From contig SKXQ01000072.1 in NCBI GenBank assembly GCA_007128315.1, positions 1 through 53,744 of the forward strand: a stretch of DNA of 53,744 nucleotides, in the 5' to 3' direction. The translations under genes and the position numbers were made by a program. Source of the stretch: Spirochaetaceae bacterium (GTDB taxonomy: Bacteria > Spirochaetota > Spirochaetia > DSM-27196 > SKKC01). This document shows positions 34,834 through 44,144 of this stretch, one piece after another (positions within the stretch are counted from its first letter, which is position 1; every line of letters starts with the position of its first letter). Under the pieces are notes generated by a model that ran no database searches, was not told where the DNA came from, and saw only the letters and a program-made list of their open reading frames with translations.

Positions 34834-35970
34834 TCAGCGTCCGGATTTTTGCCCCGTCTCGTCAAGTGGTCCAAAGGGAGACAGGTCGATACCACAGCTG
34901 CGAGCCACGCCCGGTTGTACGCATGTACCGTCGTGTACGTTAACCCCGAGGGCTAAAGCCCGATCCGCTTCACATGCCTTCTGCAGCCCGTGGTCGGCAA
35001 TCGCAAGTCCGTACTTGAGCGTGACGCTCGTAAGCGCGATGGTGCTCGACCTTGCGACTGCACCCGGCATGTTTGCCACACAGTAGTGAACCACGTCGTC
35101 GATAATGAATATCGGGTCGTCGTGCGTCGTAGCGCGTGATGTCTCGGCGAACCCGCCCTGGTCGATCGCGACGTCGACGAGTACCGCTCCCGGCTTCATG
35201 ATTGACAGATGCTCGCGGCGAACGAGCTTCGGCGTCGACTCGCCGGGCAGGAGTACCGCCCCTATCACGATGTCTGATTCGCGGAGTACAAACTCGATAT
35301 TTGCCTCAGTGGCGTAGAGTGTCGTTATTGCGCTGCCGAAAATGTCGTCCAGGTAGGCGAGGCGTCTCGCGTTCACGTCGAGAATCGTCACGTTTGCTCC
35401 GATACCGACAGCGATTTTACAGGCGTTCGTTCCGACTACTCCGCCTCCGAGGATCGCAACGTTTCCCCGAGGAACTCCCGGAACCCCACCGAGGAGGATT
35501 CCTCGTCCTCCGAAGGCTTTCTCGAGATACTTGGCCCCTTCCTGCACACTCAGGCGCCCTGCGATCTCGCTCATCGGCGTAAGGCAGGGTAGACTCCCGT
35601 CAGGCAGCTGGATCGTTTCGTAGGCGACCGACTGCACCTTTCGCGACATGAGTACATCGACCAGTTCCCTGTTCGCCGCGAGGTGCAGGTACGTGTACAT
35701 GATCTGTCCGGATCTCATGAGCTCGTACTCGGGCGGAAGCGGCTCTTTGACCTTCACGATCATGTCTGCCTGTTCGTAGACGGCTTCTGCCGACGACAGG
35801 ATGGTCGCCCCTGCCGCCTCGTACTCAGCATCCGTATACCCGCTCCCGTCACCGGCCGCGCGCTCGATCAGTACCGAATGTCCGTGACTGACATAACTTT
35901 TTGCACAGTGGGGGGTAACACCGACACGATACTCGTGTCGCTTTATTTCTCCTGGGACACCAATCTTCAT
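34834..35970 (-). CDS. ald: Alanine dehydrogenase
   Basis: NAD-dependent L-alanine/pyruvate interconversion. 378 aa from ATG 35970, which gives catalytic residues K75 (VKVKEPL) and H96 (TYLHLAAN) in the canonical positions of characterised Ald. NAD-binding glycine-rich segment VAILGGGVVGTNACKIAVGIGANVTILD, then the PGAVLVDVAIDQGG segment carrying the catalytic Asp. A GTG at 35979 would add three residues. No Shine-Dalgarno is visible for either; TACTAT lies 9 nt before ATG 35970. Confidence 0.95.
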   Translation of the reverse strand: MKIGVPGEIKRHEYRVGVTPHCAKSYVSHGHSVLIERAAGDGSGYTDAEYEAAGATILSSAEAVYEQADMIVKVKEPLPPEYELMRSGQIMYTYLHLAANRELVDVLMSRKVQSVAYETIQLPDGSLPCLTPMSEIAGRLSVQEGAKYLEKAFGGRGILLGGVPGVPRGNVAILGGGVVGTNACKIAVGIGANVTILDVNARRLAYLDDIFGSAITTLYATEANIEFVLRESDIVIGAVLLPGESTPKLVRREHLSIMKPGAVLVDVAIDQGGFAETSRATTHDDPIFIIDDVVHYCVANMPGAVARSSTIALTSVTLKYGLAIADHGLQKACEADRALALGVNVHDGTCVQPGVARSCGIDLSPFGPLDETGQKSGR

Positions 35971-36053
35971 AGTGGGCACATAGTATCATGCCCTGTGGCG
36001 ATGCGCTGCAGTTTGGCGCGTTTTTTGCCGATACGTGCTTCTAGGGGGTATCC

Positions 36054-37745
36054 ATGATATCTGGTTTCAGGCGAGTGTTCGCCGGTCTCCTGTGTGCCAT
36101 GCTTTTTGCCGGTTTTGTCGGTCATGCACAGACACTTGAGGAGCTCGACTTCTCCCAGGTAAGACTGAGCATAGCCGGTCCCGAGCAGTTTTACGTGCGG
36201 AACGTGATGCTTGACGGTACTGCGATGTCCGGTACGATCGCGCTCGGGCACGACGGTCGCTGGTATATCGTTGACTTCTTCTCCTCTGACCGTGACCTGT
36301 GGGACGAAAACCTCGTTCTCGACTTCGTTGAAGTGACCACCGACGGCTTGAATACCGTTCATGTTGACGGGATCATTCTGGGTAGCCAGGTATTTCGGGG
36401 AAGCTTTCGGGTTGATGAGGCCGCCGGCATAGACTTTGACGGCAGCTTTGAACCGGGCATACCCGGGCAGCGGGCGATTGACGCCGCCGCCGTCCTTGGC
36501 GACCTTCTCGCCGAAGGTGAGCGAAGGGCCTATCAGCGTCGCATACACGAACTCGAGACCGACCTTGAACACACTCGTCGCGACCGGGAGATCCTCCTTA
36601 TGATCCTCGAAGACGATCCTGATCAGGAGCTCCTTGCACGGGAAGCTCGACGGCTCGACGAGCGAATCCGAGGTCTGGAAGACGATCTGTCGCGTCTCGG
36701 AGCCGCGAGGGACGAGCTCGCGGAACGTCTGGCTGCCACCGAACAGGACAGAGACCGGCTGATTGTAGAGAACGATGATCTGAGGGCCGAAATCCGCGCA
36801 CTTGAACAGACCGTGGCGCGTCTCGACGAAGAGATTATTCACCTGCAGTCGGAAATCGTGAGGCTTTCCCGAAGCCGGGAGCACACCGACGGGCTTACGG
36901 CAGAGGAATTCAATCGCGAGGCTGAAGCGTTAAGACAGTTTCTCGCGGAGGCCGACGCCCGGCTCCGGGATATCGAGCAGCGGTCCCGCGAAACCGAAAC
37001 CAGGGAGGAGGCCGACACGCGCACCCGGGCTCTGGAGGCACGCCTGCGCAGCGAGCTGACGCTTCTTCGCTCGGAAATCACGGCGACCCGGAGCGAACGC
37101 GATCATCTGGAGCAGCGCACGCTGCTGCGGCTCCTCGACGACGGCATCGTTTCGGGAGTCGCGGAACTCCCCGGAAGCACCCTGCAGCGGGGATTCGCCG
37201 GCGGCGTGCCGCAGCTCGGCACCTGGTTCGTGTCGGACAACCTGCTCGAGCAGACCTCTGAGCGCGAATTCTTTGCGAAGTACACCATTCCGGTGCAACA
37301 GGGATCGAGCGTTACGCTCTATAGCTTTGACGTGGAAACCGGGCCTCGCGGTTGGGTGGGTGCGGGTCTTCACTTCAGCGCATCGAACTCTTTCCGTCGC
37401 GGATACGGATTCGGTGAATCGCTTCTCGTGTGGTTCACGCGTGATCCGGCCCACTACCAGAATGACCGCACGTACCTGCAACTCTATCGGAGCGACGACG
37501 ACGTCCGCATGGAAAGGGTGCTCGATGCGCAGATAGAACCGCATATCGCCGATGGTCTGAGGGTTGACGTGCTGTATGAACCGGACTCAGGCTACGTGAC
37601 AGTCGCGGTAAACGGCCTTGATACGGTTCGGTACCGTACCTGGTTCGATGTGGAGGCTGGATTTGAAGTCGCGCTTCGTTCGCTCGGGGACGGAGCCCGC
37701 TTCCGTAATCTTGAGATCATCGAGATCGAAGGTGATCGGCGATAA
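36054..37745 (+). CDS. Exported coiled-coil protein with C-terminal lectin/LamG-like domain
   Basis: 563 aa. Signal peptide (VFAGLLCAMLFAGFVGHAQ). Residues about 25-150 are beta-rich (LSIAGPEQFYVRNVMLDGTAMSG, WYIVDFF), then a long Glu/Arg/Leu coiled coil about 155-335 (RIHELETDLEHTRRDREILL onward), then a C-terminal beta-sandwich-like part about 345-560 (TLQRGFAGGVPQLGTW, VTLYSFDVETGPRGWVGAGLHF, YLQLYRSDDDVRMERVLD, TVAVNGLDTVRYRTWF) that resembles concanavalin/LamG-type modules. A surface or periplasmic spacer-plus-binding-module protein is inferred. AGGGGG precedes the ATG. Its 3' end overlaps the convergent DAHP synthase by 29 nt. Confidence 0.8.
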   Translation: MISGFRRVFAGLLCAMLFAGFVGHAQTLEELDFSQVRLSIAGPEQFYVRNVMLDGTAMSGTIALGHDGRWYIVDFFSSDRDLWDENLVLDFVEVTTDGLNTVHVDGIILGSQVFRGSFRVDEAAGIDFDGSFEPGIPGQRAIDAAAVLGDLLAEGERRAYQRRIHELETDLEHTRRDREILLMILEDDPDQELLAREARRLDERIRGLEDDLSRLGAARDELAERLAATEQDRDRLIVENDDLRAEIRALEQTVARLDEEIIHLQSEIVRLSRSREHTDGLTAEEFNREAEALRQFLAEADARLRDIEQRSRETETREEADTRTRALEARLRSELTLLRSEITATRSERDHLEQRTLLRLLDDGIVSGVAELPGSTLQRGFAGGVPQLGTWFVSDNLLEQTSEREFFAKYTIPVQQGSSVTLYSFDVETGPRGWVGAGLHFSASNSFRRGYGFGESLLVWFTRDPAHYQNDRTYLQLYRSDDDVRMERVLDAQIEPHIADGLRVDVLYEPDSGYVTVAVNGLDTVRYRTWFDVEAGFEVALRSLGDGARFRNLEIIEIEGDRR

Positions 37746-39078
37746 GAAAGGCCACCTCAAGACTCTGCGCATAGTTCAGCCGCGGGTCACACCACGACTG
37801 GTAGTTTCGTGAGAGGTCGGCCTCGGCGAGGCCGATCGAGCCCCCGATGCACTCGGTGACCGGATCCGCGGTCATCTCGAAGTGCACCCCCGCGAGAACC
37901 GTACCCGCTTCGCGATGCGCGGCGAACGTATCCCGCAGTTCCGAGACAATGTGATCGAAACTGCGGGTCTTGTGTCCGGCTGAGGTTGTAACGGTGTTTC
38001 CATGCATGGGATCACAGCACCAGACCACGGGCATCCCGTCGCGCTGCACGGCCCCAACCAGCGGGGTTATGCGCTGAGCGGCCTCGCGGTACCCGAGGCG
38101 GGTAATGCATACGACCTTTCCGGTTTTTCGTGTGGGGTTGAGTCTGCGGCACACGTCGCGAAGATCGTCAGGATCAGTGTCCGGTCCCAGTTTGACGCCA
38201 ACCGGGTTCGAAAGACCACGAAGGTATTCGAGGTGAGCTCCGTCCAGGCCGCGTGTGCGGTCTCCGATCCAAAGCATATGTGCACCGAGGTTATACCATT
38301 TTTCCCCATCGCGGCGGGTGAGCGATTGCTCATAGGCGAGATGCAGGGCTTCATGCGACGTGAAAAAGTTTACCCCCCCGACCGTTCCCCGATCGAGTCC
38401 GCCAAAGCTTTCCATGAAATGTATCGCGTCCTGAACGCGTTCTACGATGCCCTGATACTCCGCATACCGGGATGCGTGTTCCATATCCCTGAGATTCCAG
38501 TAGTCAGGATGATGGAGATCGGCGAAACCACCGGCGATCATTGCCCGAACATAGTTGAGTGTGGCAGATGCACGGAAGTACCCCTGCAGAAGGCGCGACG
38601 GGTCCGGTTCGCGCTGTGTGGCTTCGAAGCCGTGGACGGCGTCGCCTTTGTAGGTCGGCACCTCGTGCCCGTCGAGCAGTTCCGTCTCCCGGCTGCGCGG
38701 TTTGAAGAACTGGCCGGCCATCCGTCCGATACGCACGACCGGTTTCCGCGCCGCGTGGGTCAGGATAATGCTCATCTGCAGCAGGATGCGGATACGGTTC
38801 GCAATCGTCACCTCATTGCAGTCGGCGAAACGCTCTACACACTCTCCTCCATGCAGAATGAACCGGCTGCCTTTTGACGCATCGGCGAGTTCAACGGCCA
38901 GACGATCGACCTCACCGGGGAAGACGAGGGGAGGAAGCGTCTCGAGCAGGTCGAGCACCTCGCTGAGCCTGCCGACGTCCCGATATTCGGGCTGATGCAG
39001 CGCAGGCCTGCTGCGCCAGCTGTCAGGATTCCAGTTGTGGGTACTCTCTGCCGATGATTGGTGAAACGAAGACATCAT
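37717..39078 (-). CDS. Class II (plant-type) 3-deoxy-7-phosphoheptulonate synthase
   Basis: 453 aa, first enzyme of the shikimate pathway, condensing phosphoenolpyruvate and erythrose 4-phosphate. Class II hallmarks: FILHGGECVERFADC with the metal Cys C80, VRIGRMAGQFFKPRS, TSHEALHLAYEQSLTRRD, IGDRTRGLDGAHLEYLRGL, GVKLGPDTDP, WCCDPMHGNT and HFEMTADPVTECIGG. The N-terminus NWNPDSWRSRPALHQPEY is conserved in this class. Two adjacent ATG codons (39078, 39075), no Shine-Dalgarno, divergent from the methyltransferase. A second, class I DAHP synthase lies 1.6 kb away. Confidence 0.95.
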   Translation of the reverse strand: MMSSFHQSSAESTHNWNPDSWRSRPALHQPEYRDVGRLSEVLDLLETLPPLVFPGEVDRLAVELADASKGSRFILHGGECVERFADCNEVTIANRIRILLQMSIILTHAARKPVVRIGRMAGQFFKPRSRETELLDGHEVPTYKGDAVHGFEATQREPDPSRLLQGYFRASATLNYVRAMIAGGFADLHHPDYWNLRDMEHASRYAEYQGIVERVQDAIHFMESFGGLDRGTVGGVNFFTSHEALHLAYEQSLTRRDGEKWYNLGAHMLWIGDRTRGLDGAHLEYLRGLSNPVGVKLGPDTDPDDLRDVCRRLNPTRKTGKVVCITRLGYREAAQRITPLVGAVQRDGMPVVWCCDPMHGNTVTTSAGHKTRSFDHIVSELRDTFAAHREAGTVLAGVHFEMTADPVTECIGGSIGLAEADLSRNYQSWCDPRLNYAQSLEVAFLIADHLRSR

Positions 39079-39121
39079 AACGCGATAGTGACACTATGGC
39101 GTGAAACAGGAGCGTCGGACA

Positions 39122-39823
39122 ATGACCAGACAGGGAGAATCGGGTGATCAGCGGTACACGGCACCGGGGTATGAGCGCGTTGAGCCACGAGCTACCTACG
39201 CTCCCTGGCAGGGTGATGAGCGCTTTCACGAAGTCAACGTAATTACCCGGGAGCAGACCCTGGTCGATCTGTATCGAAGCTACGAACTCTGGCAGCTTGC
39301 AGCCGAAGCTTCAAAAGTCCCCGGGGATATACTCGAAGTCGGGGTCTGGCGGGGTGGAACCGGTGCGCTCATAGCCGCCCGCATCGCCGAGCTTGCTCCC
39401 GACACGACGGTATATCTTGCCGATACCTTCCGGGGTGTCGTAAAAGCCGGGCCGAAAGATCAGTACTACCGGGGTGGTGAACACGCCAACGCGAGCCCCG
39501 AGGACGTCCAGCGGCTTGTTGATCGCCTGGGGTTGCAAAACGTGCGTGTTCTCCGCGGCGTCTTTCCTGACGATACCGCCCATGAAATCACATCCGCGCA
39601 GATATCGATGTGCCATATTGACGTCGACGTATACCAGGGCGCGAAAGAGGTGACCGAATGGGTCTGGCCCCGACTACCGGTCGGAGGTATCGTTGTTTAC
39701 GACGATTACGGCTTTTATGGCTGCGAAGGCGTGACCGCCTACGTCGACGAGGTCGCACATCTCGCTGACCGGGTGCGTGTACACAACCTCAATGGACATG
39801 CTGTGTTCGTGAAAACTGTCTGA
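39122..39823 (+). CDS. TylF-like SAM-dependent methyltransferase
   Basis: 233 aa. The SAM motif I is DILEVGVWRGGTGALIAARI, followed by TVYLADTFRGV. ISMCHIDVDVYQGAKEVTEWVWPRLPVGGIVVYDDYGF matches the TylF/macrocin O-methyltransferase family, which has the HIDxDxY metal-site pattern and the GGxxxxDDY end. It likely methylates a small molecule or sugar; the substrate is unknown. ATG 39122 is chosen because AGGAG lies about 9 nt upstream; GTG 39101 would add seven residues. No glycan cluster surrounds it, so its pathway is not evident. Confidence 0.87.
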   Translation: MTRQGESGDQRYTAPGYERVEPRATYAPWQGDERFHEVNVITREQTLVDLYRSYELWQLAAEASKVPGDILEVGVWRGGTGALIAARIAELAPDTTVYLADTFRGVVKAGPKDQYYRGGEHANASPEDVQRLVDRLGLQNVRVLRGVFPDDTAHEITSAQISMCHIDVDVYQGAKEVTEWVWPRLPVGGIVVYDDYGFYGCEGVTAYVDEVAHLADRVRVHNLNGHAVFVKTV

Positions 39824-39842
39824 CGCGCAGTAGACGGAATAC

Positions 39843-39872
39843 TTGCCACTCGATCAGGCGATTCGGTACATT
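39843..39872 (+). promoter_or_regulatory. Candidate promoter of the lytic transglycosylase gene
   Basis: -35 TTGCCA (39843-39848, 5 of 6), 18 nt, -10 TACATT (39867-39872); the -10 ends 14 nt before ATG 39887 and no Shine-Dalgarno is seen. Confidence 0.4.
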
Positions 39873-39886
39873 ATGGTTTCCGCCGT

Positions 39887-40666
39887 ATGAATTACCGTTC
39901 AAAATCCGCATACAGTCACGAATACTCCACCCCGTATGACCAGCATCCGGCAGCCCGGTATATTCTGCTTGCGTGTGTCTTCGTTCTCCTTTCGTCGAGC
40001 AGCGCCGCGGTACCGGACCTTCTGCCGTCGGGCCGTATGCCTGCACAGACCGCGGCTCGGGAGAACGAGGCGAACTGGACATCACCGTACTGGCTCGGTT
40101 CGGGCCGGTACTTTCCGAACATTGCGAATTTTCTGCAGCTGCACGATCCGGCGCTTGCTCTGTATCGGGAGAACGTGACACGCCGGGCGGTTATTGAGTT
40201 CTTTGCCGGCCATACTGGCGATGAGGTCATGGCCTCGACCATTGCCCACCACGCCGACCAGTACGATATCCCGCTGACGCTGGCGTTTACCGTCGCGTTC
40301 ATCGAAAGCAGCTATCGAACCAACGTCGTGAACTACAACGAGCGCTCCATAGATCGTGGGCTGTTTCAGCTGAACAACCGGACGTTTCCTCATCTGTCGG
40401 AAGAGGATTTTTTTCACATTGACACGAATGCGAGACACGCGATGGGTCATCTCAGGTATACGCTCGACCGGGCAGGTGGAGATTACCGGACCGCGATCGC
40501 AATCTACAACGCTGGCGAAGGGCGGGTGCTTGCAGGACTCACCCCCCCCTCCACGCAATTGTACGTGCAGCGCGCCTCAGCCTATCGTGAGCAGCTTCTC
40601 CGGAGTTTCCGGGCACACATAGAGCGCCACTTCCCGCCGGGACCCGTAGACGTCGCCGGGGTGTAA
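39887..40666 (+). CDS. Lytic transglycosylase (SLT domain)
   Basis: 259 aa exported or membrane-anchored murein-cleaving enzyme; a hydrophobic helix (about 25-41) near the N-terminus acts as signal or anchor. The SLT lysozyme-like domain is at about 110-230: IPLTLAFTVAFIESSYRTNV with the catalytic acid E140, GLFQLNN (158-164, the GLMQ-type motif) and AIAIYNAGEGRV (the AYNAG motif). An unusually long cytosolic/pre-signal stretch of about 24 residues precedes the hydrophobic part; a shorter start is not available as ATG. Its likely role is cell-wall turnover or insertion of envelope machines. Confidence 0.9.
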   Translation: MNYRSKSAYSHEYSTPYDQHPAARYILLACVFVLLSSSSAAVPDLLPSGRMPAQTAARENEANWTSPYWLGSGRYFPNIANFLQLHDPALALYRENVTRRAVIEFFAGHTGDEVMASTIAHHADQYDIPLTLAFTVAFIESSYRTNVVNYNERSIDRGLFQLNNRTFPHLSEEDFFHIDTNARHAMGHLRYTLDRAGGDYRTAIAIYNAGEGRVLAGLTPPSTQLYVQRASAYREQLLRSFRAHIERHFPPGPVDVAGV

Positions 40667-40719
40667 GCAACGCTGCTTCGATTGACACACGGAATGCTGC
40701 TCCGTACTGTGTCAGGTCT

Positions 40720-42624
40720 ATGGTAGTCGTTCTTGAGCGGGACATCCGCAATGCACAGAAAGAGCAGATACGAAGTTTTCTCGAAAACCACGGGTTCCAG
40801 GTACGCGAGATCGTCGGCGTGGAAGAGACAATTTTCGGCGCGGTGGGGGCGTCCCCTATAGACCTGCGTGAGGTCGAGATCCTTCCCGGTGTGGACAAGG
40901 TCATCCCGATCACGAAGCCGTACAAGCTTGCGAGCCGCGAGCTCAGGAAAGACGATACGGTCGTTCAGGTCGGACCGGTACGCTTTGGGGGATCGCGTTT
41001 CACGGTTATTGCCGGACCCTGTGCCGTAGAGAGCCGGGAGCAGATCCTGGAAGTCGCCCGTATTGTTCGCAAGTCGGGTGCGGTCATGTTGCGGGGCGGT
41101 GCGTTCAAACCCCGGACGTCACCTTACAGTTTTCAGGGGCTCGGCGAAGAAGGCCTTCGCTTCCTCAAGGAAGCAGGTGAAGCGACGGGAATGCCGGTGA
41201 TCAGCGAGGTGGTTTCGCCGTCGCATGTCGCGATGATGCGTGAATACGTCGATATGTTTCAGATCGGTGCACGCAACATGCAGAACTTCGAACTTCTGAA
41301 AGAAGTCGGGGCGACCGGTATGCCGGTCATGGTCAAGCGGGGGCTGTCGGCCACTATCGAAGAGTGGCTCATGGCAGCCGAGTATGTGCTTGCCCATGGA
41401 ACCGAGAACGTAATTCTCTGTGATCGCGGCATACGAACCTTCGAGACTTTCACCCGGAACAGTCTCGACATCTCCTCTATACCCGTGGTCAAGAAACTCA
41501 GTCACCTCCCGGTCGTGGTCGATCCGAGTCATGCGACGGGTATACGGGAGAAAGTTCCTCCCGTTGCGCTGGCCGCAGCAGCGGTCGGCTCTGACGGCAT
41601 TATCGTGGAGGTGCACTCGGATCCGGAACACGCGATGAGTGATGGGCCACAGACCCTGTATCCGGAGCAGTTCGAGAAGCTCATGCGGGATATTGAGGCT
41701 ATAACCCCCGTGCTCGGTCGGGAGCTTGTTCGGCTCCCGGACCGGCCGGATGTCCGTCCGGTATTCGGCGGGGGTGCCCCCGTGTCCGAAATCGACGGGA
41801 GTACCACGTTGAGAATCGCATTCCAGGGTGCACGGGGTGCCTACAGCGAGACTGCACTTCTGCGGTACTTTCAGGCGAACGATGTGACCGCCGAAGCGAA
41901 GGAGGCGTTCCGCGACGTATTCGAGGCGGTACTGCAGGGCCAGGTCGAGTACGGCGTGATTCCGCTTGAAAACAGCCTGGCGGGCAGCGTACACGAAAAT
42001 TATGACCTGCTTTTACGCTATCCTGATGTAACGATACTTGCAGAGACGAAGATCAGGGTCGAGCATTGTCTCATCGGTCCGGCGGCAGCATCGACTGAAA
42101 CAGTCAGAACGGCGTATTCGCATCCCCAGGGACTGGCCCAGTGCAGGCAGTTTCTTGAGGATCACGGAATTGCCGCATTGCCACACTACGATACGGCGGG
42201 GTCGGTTGCCCTGGTTGCGGAAAAAAACGATCCGGCGGTCGCCGCGATTGCCTCGCGCGAAGCGGCGAGTATATACGGTATGACCGTTCTGCGCGAAGGA
42301 ATCGAGACCAATCCCCACAACTACACCCGCTTCGCCATCGTCGGACACAGGGATCACCCTCCCGTTGACACGCCGAACATGGCAGCTCTGGTTCTTGCTA
42401 CGCCCGACGCTCCGGGAGCGCTTTCCGTGTGTCTGCAGGTTCTTGCCGAACGAAGCCTGAACCTGCAGAAACTTGAGTCACGACCCATTCCCGGTAAGCC
42501 GTGGAACTACATGTTCTACCTCGACATACAGATCCCTGAGGATAAGGAAAAATTCGCAGAAGGAATGAGCGCCCTCGCTGCAGTCAGTGAGGACCTCAGA
42601 ACGCTCGGGTTGTACCGCGTATAG
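40720..42624 (+). CDS. Fusion of class I DAHP synthase with prephenate dehydratase and ACT domain
   Basis: 634 aa. Residues 1-70: ferredoxin-like regulatory domain (MVVVLERDIRNAQKEQI, IPITKPYKL). Residues about 75-335: class I DAHP synthase of the Bacillus/Thermotoga type, with IAGPCAVES (97-105, metal Cys C101), PRTSPYSF (131-138) and VVVDPSHATG (H271). A Pro/Gly-rich linker 336-362 follows. Residues 365-545: prephenate dehydratase, FQGARGAYSE, PLENSLAGSV, and the NYTRF motif at 534-538. Residues 553-634: ACT domain with DAPGAL and ESRP (586-589), the Phe-binding residues of bacterial PDT. It would catalyse the first shikimate step and phenylpyruvate formation, with Phe feedback on one chain. 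Catalytic signatures look intact. Confidence 0.93.
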   Translation: MVVVLERDIRNAQKEQIRSFLENHGFQVREIVGVEETIFGAVGASPIDLREVEILPGVDKVIPITKPYKLASRELRKDDTVVQVGPVRFGGSRFTVIAGPCAVESREQILEVARIVRKSGAVMLRGGAFKPRTSPYSFQGLGEEGLRFLKEAGEATGMPVISEVVSPSHVAMMREYVDMFQIGARNMQNFELLKEVGATGMPVMVKRGLSATIEEWLMAAEYVLAHGTENVILCDRGIRTFETFTRNSLDISSIPVVKKLSHLPVVVDPSHATGIREKVPPVALAAAAVGSDGIIVEVHSDPEHAMSDGPQTLYPEQFEKLMRDIEAITPVLGRELVRLPDRPDVRPVFGGGAPVSEIDGSTTLRIAFQGARGAYSETALLRYFQANDVTAEAKEAFRDVFEAVLQGQVEYGVIPLENSLAGSVHENYDLLLRYPDVTILAETKIRVEHCLIGPAAASTETVRTAYSHPQGLAQCRQFLEDHGIAALPHYDTAGSVALVAEKNDPAVAAIASREAASIYGMTVLREGIETNPHNYTRFAIVGHRDHPPVDTPNMAALVLATPDAPGALSVCLQVLAERSLNLQKLESRPIPGKPWNYMFYLDIQIPEDKEKFAEGMSALAAVSEDLRTLGLYRV

Positions 42625-42637
42625 TCCTGACTCGTAT

Positions 42638-44059
42638 CTACTGATCTGTAACACCGAGCTTTCGCAGCTGGTCGGCTTCTTCTTTTCGGGCTACATACTC
42701 GTGACGGAGCTGATTGGATTTCCGGATATGGTCGCGTATTGAACCGAGCTCGATGCGTATCCCCCGGCTTTGCGAACCCGGTATCTGTTCCCGCTGTCGG
42801 CGAAAGAACTCGTCGAGTGCAGCCAGGGTGCGGTGCAGGAGCTGAAGCTCTTCGATACTCCGAGTCAGAAAGGCAAGGACCTGGTCTTCGTCGGCTGTCT
42901 GCAGACGAGACCACGCCTTTCCGGAGCGGTGACCCAGTGCCGACAGCTGCCGGGCCTTCTTGCTGAGTTTCTCCATAAATACGGTAAAGTCGACGGTCTC
43001 ACTGTGCTTTGCCGATGTGGTAATATCGGTGTACTCCACGTCGTAGGTCGTATGAGGTGTCTCTCCCTGAACGCGCTGTAAAAGCCAGCGCCTCAGCGCG
43101 TGCAGGATGCCGCGGCGTTGAGACTGCAGTTCTTCGCTGCTCTCAGTCAGACGTTCTGCGCATTCCTGCAGCGACCGGCCAGCGGCCGACAGTGCATGTA
43201 CGGCATCGAGCAGAGCTTTCCTGTCCTGGGCCTGCTTTTTTCTGGATTTTTCACCACCCGTAGTCTGTGGTGCAAGGGTCTGCAGTCGTGCATCACGATC
43301 GCGACGGCCGTCCTCCGTGTAGTCTTCGGCGAGGACCTCGCGCAACAGATCGCTGTAGAAGGGCGCCTGCACACCATTGGCCTTCCACGCCTTCTTGATC
43401 CTGGTAATCGCAGCGTCGAGATCGGACGGGTTGACATCTGAGGTGAACAGGGTATCCGTGACCTCCAGGCGAGCATTCAGCTTGTACTCTTCGCGCTTGT
43501 ACTGTGAGAGCTCCTTAAGACCCGAGATGACGCTATTCTGCGCGCGTACCAGTTGATTAACGTTTTCGGTGAGCACACCGGACTGCATCGGGTTCAGTGA
43601 GGCTCTCAGTTTGATGATCATCTCGGCAAGGGCGCGGGTCGTGCCGTGTGTGCTTCCGCGGCCGGTGACCTGCTGCCACTTGAAAAATCCGACCGTATCG
43701 GCCACCTGCTTGATATCGCGTATCGAAAGCACGTCGAGACTGAGCTGGTAATAGTTTGTCAGAAAGTCGAGCATCGCATCATAGAAGCTCAAGCGTCCGC
43801 TGATCACGTGGTCGCGCTCGCTGTCTGTGACCGGATCGTTCTCCGGCGGCATCACATCGGAGATCTTGTGATCCTGCGCGTAGGGGTCTTCGGAGACCGC
43901 TGCGTTTCGAACGAGAAGTTCGAGAAGACCCTTGAATGCTGCACGATACGTTCGAAGCGTTTCCTTCATACCGGGCAGCAGTGCCCGGTTGATCTGATCC
44001 CGCCAGTTGTTCAGAGACTGCTCAAGTTGTTCCGTGTATTCACTCTGTTCGTTCGCCAT
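42638..44059 (-). CDS. Helical protein of unknown function
   Basis: 473 aa, soluble, no signal. Almost entirely helical and charged, with coiled-coil-like runs (about 1-60, 150-260 and 400-470), and no catalytic motif I can name. A central part (about 215-300) is Lys/Arg-rich (RIKKAWKANG, RKKQAQDRKALLDAVHAL). Composition matches neighbours, so no sign of transfer. Convergent with the DAHP synthase fusion (13 nt apart) and divergent from the lipoprotein gene. A candidate promoter TTGCCC, 18 nt, AATACT lies upstream on the minus strand; the ribosome-binding site is weak. Confidence 0.72.
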   Translation of the reverse strand: MANEQSEYTEQLEQSLNNWRDQINRALLPGMKETLRTYRAAFKGLLELLVRNAAVSEDPYAQDHKISDVMPPENDPVTDSERDHVISGRLSFYDAMLDFLTNYYQLSLDVLSIRDIKQVADTVGFFKWQQVTGRGSTHGTTRALAEMIIKLRASLNPMQSGVLTENVNQLVRAQNSVISGLKELSQYKREEYKLNARLEVTDTLFTSDVNPSDLDAAITRIKKAWKANGVQAPFYSDLLREVLAEDYTEDGRRDRDARLQTLAPQTTGGEKSRKKQAQDRKALLDAVHALSAAGRSLQECAERLTESSEELQSQRRGILHALRRWLLQRVQGETPHTTYDVEYTDITTSAKHSETVDFTVFMEKLSKKARQLSALGHRSGKAWSRLQTADEDQVLAFLTRSIEELQLLHRTLAALDEFFRRQREQIPGSQSRGIRIELGSIRDHIRKSNQLRHEYVARKEEADQLRKLGVTDQ

Positions 44060-44144
44060 ACCTGTCGCCGTCAGTATTGCGTGTTTCCTGTAGACGGGGC
44101 AAGTAAAACGCGTTTCTTCCGCGTATATCAGAATGAGGTGACAA

